Shown: positions 37,393-48,924 of the stretch, piece after piece
Layout of the letters: every line of letters starts with the position of its first letter
Position numbering within the stretch: position 1 is the stretch's first letter
Assembly (NCBI GenBank): GCA_963678705.1
Contig: OY783212.1
Location: 10,230,001-10,294,000 of the forward strand
Reading direction: 5' to 3'
Source: Panorpa germanica
Lineage: Eukaryota; Arthropoda; Insecta; Mecoptera; Panorpidae
Length of the DNA: 64,000 bases
The notes under the pieces: model-generated
The model's input: the letters and a program-made list of their open reading frames with translations, nothing else
Database searches by the model: none
Told to the model about the DNA's origin: nothing
Position numbers and translations under genes: made by a program

Positions 37393-39167
37393 ATAGAAAA
37401 TATGAATTAAACGATTACTCCAGTATGTAGTAAGACGCAAGGAGAGAAAACGGTTGTATTCATTCATGTATTACTTTATGTTAAATCATTATTTTAGGTT
37501 ATTCATTGCTGAAAATTAGAAAATTATTTCTGAAAAATAATGCAATGGCAACAATATCGGCCTAAACGATTTTTGATTCGTTTTTGTTGCAAATGTGACT
37601 GAATTGATAACACAATTTTGAACATTATTATTGATTAATGTTTTTAAATGTTTGCACCATTAAAGTATGTAACACAATTACACAACAAATGATAAAAAAC
37701 GTGAAATAATATAATATAATCATATAGTGACTATAAGTGATAGTGGTGCAAATCTCACGATGCGATTATTGTCCTATTATTGTACTTCTATCATACAATG
37801 CATACGTATTCAACAACGTACATTCAATTATATAAGAATTTAAAAAAAGTTTTGGCAGAATACCAGTGTAATTCTAAATTATATTAATATACCGCAATAA
37901 TTGCTAACAGACAAATAATGTTTAAAAAGTGTCAATTGTTTTTTGAAAAAATTATAATCAGTTTTAGATGAAATCTAAAAACAAAATAATCAAAACACGA
38001 TTCACCTATATTATATTAAAACAATAAAATAGATACAATGGAATAGATGTAATATAGGATCATTGTAGTTAGTATATTCTAAAAATAAAAATAAAAAAGG
38101 ACGTATGGTATTTAAATATTCGGAACCCCTGGTATACGCTTTTTCTCCTTACTCTCACATCAAATTGTATCCCGTCACAATTAACTATTGACCATGACCA
38201 CATAGCCAATAATATCAATCCGTCACTAATGGTACAGGTACTAAATTGTTAACACGAGCTAACGAATCTATGGGTTTAATTCTTTGTTATGATCTACGTA
38301 AGCTACTAACTAGTTTATTTTAAATTGTTTTTTCTTAACCTTGAAAATGCAATTATCATATTTCTGATAACAAAAACATTGCTTTTGTTTTAAATACAGT
38401 GTAACAATTATTCAAGAATGCACTAGTTAACATGCATAACAAACATAAATATCTCAATAACAACTATCTTTCAAACTACTTTGTTATTTTTAAATCAAAC
38501 TGTGAATGCATATTGCAAATAATTCGTAATATATATTTTTACTATAAATAAATAAATACTACTACATCAGGTATCGCTTACAGGTGTACGTCAAACAATA
38601 ATTGGCAAGTGCACAAATTTTATAATTGAGCATATTTTCCTATAAATAAATTTATTCTCTGCTTTTGAAGGTCAAACAAGGAATCACATGCAAAACGTCA
38701 ATTAAATTACCTGTTTGTTTAATTGAAATTGAAATCATGTCTAAATGTTTGTTATTAATACGTAACTGTGTTTCCTTACTAAATGTTTAGAAGTGTTATG
38801 TTTGTAGAATGCGTTTTCGCAAATTGAATTGGTAATTATATACACAATAACCATAAAATAATTAGTAGATCCCCATTTTTAACGAGTCCCTTGTAATTAC
38901 CACTGACCCTCTGCTCTGATTCTAATACGTGCTACGCAAACTATTGTTTTCTTTTACATATTCCTATATAATTATACTTTCTGTGTTTTATTCGTAGTCG
39001 AACAAACGTCTAACAACAGTAAAACTATGCGCAACTTTATGTTTACTACCGTACAGAGATTCCAGACATCACTGAAAGCCCTATTTATTAACCAATTAAA
39101 AAATAGTGCTAACGTGTAGTGCCCGTAATTCAGAGGGATTCGGCACAATATTGCATGTCAATTGTTA

Positions 39168-39468
39168 GGCCGTCCGCACATGGGTCGACTGATTGCAAAC
39201 GCGAGTCCCGAATCTACCCGAACCGAATGAGAATCGAACTGTGTTATGAGTCTCGAGTCTCTACACGACTCGAATGAAACTAAACTGATTTCGAATTGGT
39301 TTTGAGCTACTGTGTTTCTAGGTCGCAGTATTTAAATACATACAAATACCTCACAATACGACACAATAAAATCCCCTAAATACGACTCGACATGGCTCGT
39401 TTTTCGTTTTCGTTGGAAACTTCGTTGCGCGACTAGTTTGCCATCAATCGACCCTTGTGGGGACGGCC
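39168..39468. mobile_element. PIF/Harbinger-like MITE with TTA duplications
   Basis: The 301-base element starts GGCCGTCCGCACATGGGTCG and ends CGACCCTTGTGGGGACGGCC. The terminal inverted repeats extend about 32 bases with four mismatches. TTA flanks it on both sides (39165-39167 and 39469-39471), the three-base target duplication typical of PIF/Harbinger elements. It is GC-richer than its surroundings and has no open frame. Confidence 0.75.
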
Positions 39469-39607
39469 TTACAAATAGATACAATTGACCTCTCGTTACG
39501 GATCTTAAAAATATAATAATTTAATTATACAGAGATTGTGGTACGGCAAAAATAGATAACGGTTTGCATAATCCAAAGGTAGGTTACTTTCGCTCTTCTC
39601 GCATATA

Positions 39608-39710
39608 AACTGGATACAATTTATTTCGCATTTAAACGGTGTCCCCAAAAAGAAACTGTATTTTTAGATAGACTACAAGGTAATTGTTACTGGAAACAAT
39701 TTATTTCGCA
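39608..39710 (+). repeat. Two close copies of the TGGATACAATTTATTTCGC motif
   Basis: AAACTGGATACAATTTATTT CGC at 39608 and TACTGGAAACAATTTATTT CGC near 39689 are direct repeats about 81 bases apart. They belong to the dispersed motif seen at 9667, 43062 and 62238. Probably the ends of diverged TE copies. Confidence 0.35.
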
Positions 39711-42700
39711 AAAGGCTCTCCCAAGAATTCGTTCACTTATATTTGGCTGACATAATTAATTTTGCGTGTTACCTAAAATATTTCTTTTCACATTTGTTCC
39801 GTGAGGCCTAATTCAAAATCTGGCAACCCTGCTTTCGTATATATACACTTTCACAATGTAAAAAGGAATTATAACTGAGTCATATAAAGAATACATCTAA
39901 ATCTTAATAAAGTTTTAAATCATATTCCTTACAGTTATTCTCTCTCGCTCTCTCTGTCTCTACCTCTACCTCTACCTGTAGCTCATTCTCGAATGATAAT
40001 ATATGTTACCTGAATAAATATTACGGATGTATTTTTTTTACTATCGCATAGCTTCGTTGTGCGGTTAACAATCTATTATTATACGAATGCCTGTGCATTA
40101 GTCATTCATTGATAACTGCTTTGAATCATTATGACATCATCTACTCGTTCACTACTTCAACTGAGAGATCGCGTAAGAGTTTTTTTTTTATTTATTTGTG
40201 CTTGCGAATTAACCAGGCGTAATCATTTACTACCATGCCTTCGCACTCTCCTTGCCTTTTTACTACGACGGTCAGTTTTCTCATTTACCCGACCCGATGT
40301 CTGACGTAGATATGTCGTATCTATGACGTCATCACTTGTGAGGATTAATATGTACTTTGACACTATTGATATTGATGTAGGCTTCATTTATCTGTATGGA
40401 TTAGGTCATTTGAAATTTAGATAACCTATGTTAAATTGTTTTTAATAACAGATGAATAATTCAGTCAATTTTTGTTAGTAAAGTTCGTAAGGCTTTGCTA
40501 ATTAAAACTAAGATATATTTAGAATCAATATCTCTGACGTAAATTTTGTTAGGGCGATTGAATACTGGAGACATATAGAAAGTATTGATCAACTTCAAAT
40601 TCAATATAAGCCCACATCTGTAATAGTATAAGAATTTCTCTTACGAAGCCTTAAAGGTTATAAATATTTTACACGTATCTATTTACGTGTCAATCACACT
40701 TCCTTAATTATAAGAATTAAACTATAATTAAGAGTTTAATGATTATTTAATTATACTGTTCTATACGCTACATTATCGTGCTATTAAAACCAGAAGCTGT
40801 ATTTATGATATCTAATTCTATGATTTGTTATATAAAAAATTTATTCAATTATTTATTTAGAAACCGTAAATATAATAAGAAACTTTTTTTTGTTTCTACA
40901 TATACAATCTATAGAAATAGTTGTGTCTATATTAATTAAATGAAATAAATATAAAACGATGTAAAGATAAAATTAATTGCTTTCTTTTTTATTTGCATAC
41001 GTTTAAAATAATGTGTACAAGAGCTGGATGCTTTGTTTTGTGAATAAATGCTAATAACACAAAAATATTTCTGATTTTTTTTTTTGTAATAATTTATAGC
41101 ATTTATGGTTTCTGATTAATTACATTTCATGTGTTCATGTGTCCTGACTTTTATATATGAATTTGACTCTATTTCGTTTATGTAGCCCCGGATATTATGT
41201 TTGAGCTTAGGAATTATTACAGAGCTATCAACGTAGATTTTACTTTTAAGAAATGAAAGAGCATATTGATGAAATTGTCATCGTCAGGATTATTTTCAGG
41301 ATATTTCCAAAATTTGTAAGCGTTATAGTGGTGTCAATGGTTTTATTTAACACAGGTCCATCCAACTCCGATTTCGATTATATTTATTTAAATGTTGATA
41401 ATTTAAAATATTAAAACCTTTCCAAGTCATAAATTGACGCTATCATCAGGTGATTAGAAAAAACTCGAAAAATGAAAGTTAATTCCTGTCTTATTTGCCC
41501 TGCGCATAAATAAGATCTTCTCAGTAACTCATTAATACATTTTAACATTGCAAATTAAAATTATATGGTAAAAAAAATTTCCATATTTATTTCTATGGAA
41601 AAATTAATTTGGAGGTTAGATACATGGTGCAGTCGAAATCAGACTAGACTTAATTGGTTAACAACTTAACACTATTATCATCAACATTTCTGCCAAATGT
41701 CTGATGTAAATTTCAAACATGAAGCTACTTTTTCCAAAATTCTTTTAAGTTTAATTACCCAACGTTTTTAATATTGAAATAGTTTAAAGATATTCTCTAA
41801 GATTTTAACTGTGTTGAAGATTTTATTGACACTAAATTTATTACACATTTATTGGCACGCTTATTCATTAAATCCCTTTGAAATTTGAAATCAATCATAT
41901 GTTTGTTATAAATACTCGTACACAAATGACGTAAAACAGACTAGTTAAATTACATCGTTATCAAATATATCTAATCTTGCCATCTTTAAATAATAAAGTG
42001 TGACGTCACAAATGTTATATCAGATCACGTTAACGAATAAAAACAACACAACCACTCTTTAAAGGAAGAAAGTTAATAAAAGAAATCAATACATACATAT
42101 TCATTGCATTGTAATTAAAATTACATTTATTTATTTATAAATAATACAAAATTATAGAAAATAAATGATTCACATTTTTTATTTTAATTATTGTTTTGTA
42201 TTTATCAATTATTATCTAATTGAATAATCATCAAACAAACCATTGACTTATTTATGAATAACATCGACAGTCATACTTCTATTAATATAAAATCAAACTG
42301 ATTTCCCAATGCAATATTGACTTCTTCAAGTCACGTACGCTGAGGAAACAGTTCTATTGTTAGGATTATTCTATTACGAGATAGAAACCGCGAATTGTGT
42401 GGTGAATTCTATGTAAAATAGGAATTTTATTATTCGTGATATGAACTTATTACGTCCGCTCTATATTGTCTAAAAACCAGGATTGGTTTTATCATACCGG
42501 AAGTAGTAAATATAATACTTGTGGTTTTGTGCAATGTCATAAGGTCTTGATGAATCTTCTTTGATGATTAAATGGCGCCAAACTAGTCATTTTTCCGCAC
42601 TGTTTGTAAAATATATGACAAAATAATAATAGACAAATTTCAAAATAAATACTCAATACAAAAATTTACTTAATATTTATGTGGCAGATATTTTTGGTCG

Positions 42701-43061
42701 TAAACTTTACGTAATTGTTACACAGTGCGTTTTTTTAAACTGCGTAATAAAATTAGAAATGTAAACAGGTTAAAATTAAATTTAGAGATATATAAGCTGA
42801 AGAAAAAGACTTTTTACTATGCAGTAGACTATAACAAATCACAAGAATTTCAGTAGTGAAGTGTCCTTCTTTTTCAATTTAATTTCTATTTGATCCCATT
42901 CTTTCTAAAGACCTTGTGAAGAGTCTTCTTCCTCTTGGTTATATCATTTAATACATAATGGTAATTCGGTGCTAATAAAACATTAAAATCTGATTACTAA
43001 CGCTACATTATCATAAGATCATATGAACTTGTGGTGACGAACCTATGCTATGTCAACGGTT

Positions 43062-43095
43062 GAAGTCAATCATGACTAGATACATTTGATTTCGA
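43062..43095 (+). repeat. ACTAGATACAATTTATTTCGC motif copy
   Basis: AAGTCAATCATGACTAGATA continues to CATTTGATTTCG, a diverged copy of the dispersed motif at 9667. No further boundary is visible. Confidence 0.35.
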
Positions 43096-44457
43096 TTGTA
43101 AGCTAAAAAGAAATGTTATGTAAGACATACTTAAAAGTAATTGCTGTGACTAGGTGAATTGACACTTCAGAAATTTCGCATTTATTAGTTATACATTTTT
43201 GGGACGCAGTCATGACAAGATTCGCCAGTACTGGTACAGACTAAATAGGGCAATTAGTTGGAGACGCCGACCTATCTTTTATAAACTCATTATTAATGCT
43301 GAATTATATAATTTTCATAATTTGTAGTAAGGATATTGACATTAATCATAAATAAGTTTTTTACTAAAAAGTTTAGTAGTAATCAAATAAAACAATTTTT
43401 ATTTGGAAATCTCTTTGCTCATCCTGTCAAATGATATTTTCATTCATTCATAATTCCACACGATACAATTATGTCGGATTCATTCATAAATGTCTTTAAG
43501 TGTATCTAGCAATTAGTCACTACACAAACATATAAATATTTAATTATATACACTACTATAATACTGTGAAATAACGTCATAATTTTAAGAATTCAATAAA
43601 ACAATTATTATAACAAACAGATGATTGCATTAATGTCACTAGGAGAACTCCTACTCTAATGTCATCATTGATGACTTCATTTTTTTGTGACACAGCTTAG
43701 CGCACATGTACGAGGAAACTATTAACCGAGACTTGATGTAATAGCTGTTAAAGGCAGTTCTGCATTGCTTACGCGGAATTTGTGACGTTTTTTTTTACGA
43801 CACAGTGATTATATCACAGTCCCGTTTATGACGTCATAACGCGATTAAAGCGCCTTTAAGCAAGTTTACTTTAAGCATTATTCATAAACAATTAAATTTG
43901 TTTCACATGGTATGACTCTTTGTTTTGTTTATAAACATAAGCGATGCATAATTGAATAAGTGCCATTTTTTAATACTTAGTTTGCATGATGGAATAAAAA
44001 TTTAATACAAAAATTGCTTTAGGAAATATACAAATTGATGATCCTATATGCACCTTATATGTGTGAGTCATTCCATGTTAAATGATTCAATTTTTAAATT
44101 TTATCCTCGTAAATTATTTTCACATTTACTGTAAAATGTCATTAAATAATTATAATACGTCCAAAGTTGCAAAATCGTATCACAAAAAGCCCAGATAATA
44201 ATATTGTGACCAAAATTCCGTGGTGTGGGTGACTTATTGTTCCGCTTTAGTTATTTCGGATGCGGTTTTGTCATCGGGTTTTTGTTTGAAAAATATTAGT
44301 CCTGGAAATATACAAACCCGTACTGGAGAAAACTATTTTAACAATCTATGTAATAACGAGATACCAGTAAAATTTGGTATTACATTATTCATTTATCAAT
44401 TGTTTTTCTTTCCGTTGAACAAAAATAATACTAAATATTTGTAGTTGGTCTTGTATA

Positions 44458-44487
44458 ATCAGTCGACTCATGTGCGGACGGCCTAAT
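44458..44487. mobile_element. Solo terminal repeat of the Harbinger-like MITE
   Basis: AGTCGACTCATGTGCGGACG followed by GCCTAA is the inverse of the left end of the 39168 element, differing at one position over about 25 bases. No second end is evident within about 300 bases upstream. It is a truncated copy, or its partner end has decayed. Confidence 0.6.
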
Positions 44488-45161
44488 GAAATGGGATTTC
44501 TGAATAAGATGTGAAGCGTTGACCCAAAGAACTGCTAATGTATGGTGATAAAAAGGTCTGTGAACTTAGGAAGCCATTCCATTATAGAAATAATACGTGG
44601 TACAAATCCATATTCCCAATCAATTTTTCTACGAATTTAAAGCCATACTTCTTTATCCATATATGGTTATTTTGTACTATATGAGTATGTACTTCTATTA
44701 TCTTAAATATTTACTTTAAGATAAGAAAATGCAAATATCGATATTATACTTATATTTTTTCAAATGATAACAAATATAAATACACTTCAATATATCAGCT
44801 GACGTTTTTTTGTAAGAAAAGTGACTTGTTATTTTTAGATTGATAAACACTTGATTTTCTTTTAAAAGCTTTCGTCCCCTAAAGGATTTTGTCTCGTACA
44901 TCTTTCAAACTCTTGTTAGTTTTTTAAATATTTACTTTTTATTAACACTTTCTTGTTCAGTAGCACCAAGTTGGTGCGCGTGCGAAGCTAGCAAGCGAAC
45001 TGACGGTAGACATCAGTATTTTGTAAAACAATACCAGAAAAAAAGATTAAAAACCTGAAAACCAAGTCAAAATTTGTATCCCCATAATCCCCAAATTCGA
45101 AATCTACAAACTATATAGCCCCATTATAAGTTGGATATATAAACAAATAAGAAAGATTCCA

Positions 45162-45392
45162 AGGTTTAGATTGGGAAACGAGGAGAATGGAAACAGATAC
45201 TGAGCAAATAGCGAGGAAACAATGTGTAGAGTGTGCGAAACAGAGATTGAAACACTGGAGCACATTAAGTTTGCTTGTCAGGAAAAAGTAATGAGCGAGA
45301 AGAATATTGTGCAGTTATTAAAGGGAGGCAGTGAAGGAAATGAATGGATGGCGGAAATAGAAAAAAGGAACGAAAATCATTACAATAAATAA
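45162..45392 (+). pseudogene. LINE ORF2 C-terminal fragment (RT zinc-knuckle region)
   Basis: Reading from 45162 gives R-F-R-L-G-N-E-E-N-G-N-R-Y, a TGA at 45201-45203, then M-C-R-V-C-E-T-E-I-E-T-L-E-H-I-K-F-A-C and on to a TAA at 45390. R-F-R-x-G-N-E followed by C-R-x-C-x(8)-E-H-x(4)-C is the conserved end of ORF2 in insect non-LTR retrotransposons, a cysteine/histidine knuckle after the reverse transcriptase. The TGA sits where the family usually has Trp (TGG). The remaining reading is 77 codons including both stops. The following T-run and AT-rich sequence (45480-45600) may be the 3' UTR. Clade unassigned; a dead copy. Confidence 0.65.
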
Positions 45393-46195
45393 TCTCATAT
45401 GGTTTGCATGGGGAACATGAGAGGGTCAAGAGAAGAAGAAGCAGAAAGCACTTTTGCAAGTAGTAAAAGTCTAGAATAATTTTTTTTTAGTTTTAAGTAA
45501 ATAATTAGTTTTAAATAAAATTAATAAAGTTTAGTTTGAAGTTTGAATTGTTAAGATAGGAAAGAAATGTATTAAGAAATAGAATACGATTATAAAGCCA
45601 AAAGGCATACAATTAATAATAAATAAAAAAAAACAAATAATATGTCTGAAATTCCAAGTAAATTTTCTCCATCAATTCCATATACAAGTCGATACATGCA
45701 ACATGTATAAACATGTGTGCGATTCTCTCTTGCATAAAATAATTAGCAAAACGCTTCGCAAATGATGTGTCATTCTCCAGTGTATATACTCCCTCCTCTT
45801 TCAACACAATCAAAGCAAACACATAGTGAGTATACACATACATGGTTAACCATACATATGTGTACGTATGAAGTTCAACTCCATATGTCGTTTACGAACG
45901 AATAGCTTCGTCATCACTAGCGAAGTGTGACTATAGCTAAGCGCCTCGTGGTGTATGGTGTAATAAATATATAAAAATACGTGTAGTGCGGATTATCTCA
46001 TCAGTACACATGTTGAGCTAGTACAATTCACAGCCTCCATTCAAAAGGGTCCTTGTTTAAGTTCATTGTCAATGGCAAAGTTGTCATAGTTATTGAAAAG
46101 TGCTGTTACATATTTTAAATGTTTGTTAGTGTGGACTCTTTTATAAAACATAACGTTGTTTATTTACTAGTTGGTTATCTTTGTGTAACATACTT

Positions 46196-46230
46196 GGATT
46201 ATATTATTTTCAGGTAATAATTGGTAAGTG
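46196..46230 (+). promoter_or_regulatory. Weaker ratchet-like site, junction 46213/46214
   Basis: GGATTATATTATTTTCAG ends at 46213 and is immediately followed by GTAATA. A second, stronger donor GTAAGT begins at 46224, ten bases on. Ratchet points are often followed by a nearby competing donor (an RS-exon arrangement), so the layout is suggestive. The pyrimidine tract is interrupted by A. Alternatively it could be a ten-base micro-exon or chance. Confidence 0.25.
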
Positions 46231-47443
46231 TTGATTAAATTTACGTAATCAATTTAAGGGATTTCATTATTGATAAGATTTTCTTGAAATTTGTTGTATT
46301 AATTTTAATTTCATTTATAAGTGTGGGGAATCTCTGTATCGTTGATATCAGAATGTAGTTATCAGATTTAAGTGATATACTAGTAATTTTGTCTCGTCTG
46401 AGTTGATTTATTTTTCAATGAACATAGTTCATTCATATTAATATACAATAATTTTATTCTATAAATTTTTCGACCACAGAAAATAAATTTAGCACAAAAT
46501 TTCAAGTAAATAAGTTAATGATTTCTGCTATTGTAAAGAGTAGTAAATAGATACTCAGAAATATAACACGATTTTCCTTTTTACCTCCTTTTATTTTCTC
46601 TGGAAATTCGTTAAGTTTTTTATTAAATATATGGCAGCATTGTAGTTAATATATATGAGATCCCGACACCGTATAAACTTTCAACATAGCTTATCGGTGA
46701 TAGGACTTAGCATCGGAAATAGGGCGCCGTTAATTAAATTAAATAAACAAATAATAAAGTAAAAATATATCATGTACTTGAATGTGTGATCGACTTGGAT
46801 TACTGTTGACACAGCAATCATAAACCTGTAATGTTATTTTTTTTATTTTTCTTGTATTTATCCTGTAAGAACTGTAAAAAAGCAGTATAAATAAAAGATC
46901 AAGCAACTTTGGTAATTATTCGATATACCTACACCTTTTGTTTTGAATCTTATAAGAAAACTATTGCACTTTCGTATATTTTATGTTGCTTTTATTATAG
47001 TGAAAACATGTACAAATCACACGTAATACACCTTATACAATTTTTTTATTAAAAAATAGACAGAATTTATGCTTAAAGTTGACTAATAAAAATGACGCCA
47101 TTTTTACTTATATATGGAACATTGTCTTTTTATTTCTAACCTCAAATTTGAAAATTTAACTTTAACCATTAATATTGTGTATTTGTAAATAAAAAGAAGT
47201 ATAATGTATATTACGTAATGATTTGTGTATTTTTTTAGTATACAACAAACACCAAAAAACATATAAAAATGCACTAGTTGTTTAATGAGATTCAAAACAA
47301 AAGGTGTAGCTATATCGAATAATTACCGAAACTTTTTTGAGGTGTTAAAACCAAGTGACTAGCAAAGGCACCTGTAAGCCATTTAATAAGCAATTTTAAA
47401 AACCAAATTATAATAAAATCGTATAATCATCATGATATAATAA

Positions 47444-47701
47444 CCCGCTAAACACAGTTACGTATATTTTATGTTTATTTAACTTAAATAAGTTTACCTT
47501 TTACATAAATTTAGTTTTATGACGATAATACAACTTTTAATGCAAGCTTATGTAATGTTACATTCTAAATTAATATATTAGTAAAAGATTTTTCTTCTAC
47601 ATTTATTTAATGACAATGTAACATAATTGTGTTCAGTTAATATTGAAACGTAACGTAAGATAAAAAGTACTGGTATGAGTTTACATTTTGTGTTTAGTGG
47701 G
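47444..47701. mobile_element. MITE, CCCRCTAAACA-ended family, copy 3
   Basis: Starts CCCGCTAAACACAGTTACGT and ends TTTACATTTTGTGTTTAGTGGG; the outermost bases are complementary with few mismatches. The 258-base body contains ACGTAACGTAAG-type motifs. Ends match copies at 4606 and 32758. No coding capacity. Confidence 0.6.
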
Positions 47702-48642
47702 AATCCAATGTTGATTTAATATTTCAAAATACCATAACGATTGTATGGCTATGTGCGCATATACCTTAAAACTCATTTGATAAATACATAATTCATATAA
47801 AAGAACCGTTCTAATACATATTCCTAATTGTGATCTTACATTAGTTTACTTCATTTTAACGACTTGTAATTCCATTAATTTTATATGAATAGATTAATAT
47901 TTAGATAATAGTCTTATTCTATAAAACAAAGCCACTGACTGTGGCTGCATTTCTCAACTTGAAATGTACTAAAACTACCTAGGAGCTATTACTACTCGGT
48001 ATCTCAATGAAGTCAGGTTCTGGACTCATGAAGCAGCGTCGTAAATCAATTTCACTGAGAATAACTTCAGTAATAAATAATCCAGGCAATAAAATCCTGC
48101 AGATCTCGCCGCCTGCTAACGCAAAAATATGTTATAAAATATTACATAAACTTACAAAATGAATGTTGAATATTAAATTACATAGTGTAATTTGTCTTCT
48201 CTTATATGTATTTAAGTCGTATAAATTTAGTATTATCTTAACTATTATAGTACTTGCTCGAATAAACTATTTGTTACGAGTACTTCGTGAATTGTTTTTA
48301 AGTTCAACAACCTATGTTTAAAATTATACGTACTTTTTGAATAATATTATTCGTAGAATTTGAAGTAAATGTACTCGTATCGTACAATGATTAATTCTTT
48401 CTTTATTTAACTAATATTGTTTCAAATTGACGTACAGTACTTTTATTTGCCATTACAAACAACTTTTACAATGCACGAGTATTCGTAGAATAAATTAAAA
48501 GTGATAACAAATCGACTGATTGCATTATTTTAAAAAACTTGTCATTTTCTGCCTGTCATGGGAATTTCAGTTATTTGTGGCTGGTAAAATAATTTATACA
48601 ATATTTAAATGTTTGATATCTTAACATTATTACTTCTTATGG

Positions 48643-48924
48643 TAAGCGTCCACTTACCAGCACGGAAATCAGACAACGCACTGAATTTATTGAATGAAAC
48701 GTGAGAGAGAAGGAAAAGCAGTAAGGACTAGCGGCATCAGTCGCATTTGAAGATGCACCTAAAAGCAACTAGATTGCCAGTCGGAAGTCAATCTGAACAG
48801 ATTTCAGATGGTGTCTCACCTTCTGATGGCACCTTCATGCGTACAAAGCTCTATCCTCCACGCTTCTCTTCTCCTCCATGTTTGTACAATACCTTGCGAT
48901 GATTTCTGTCTAATCGACGCTTAT
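48643..48924. mobile_element. GC-richer TIR-flanked insertion candidate
   Basis: TAAGCGTCCACTTA at the left and TAATCGACGCTTAT at the right are imperfect inverted repeats about 280 bases apart. The sequence between them is visibly GC-richer than the AT-rich intron, including TCAGATGGTGTCTCACCTTC and TCTTCTCCTCCATG. No open frame. Likely a MITE of a different family from the one at 39168. Confidence 0.4.
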
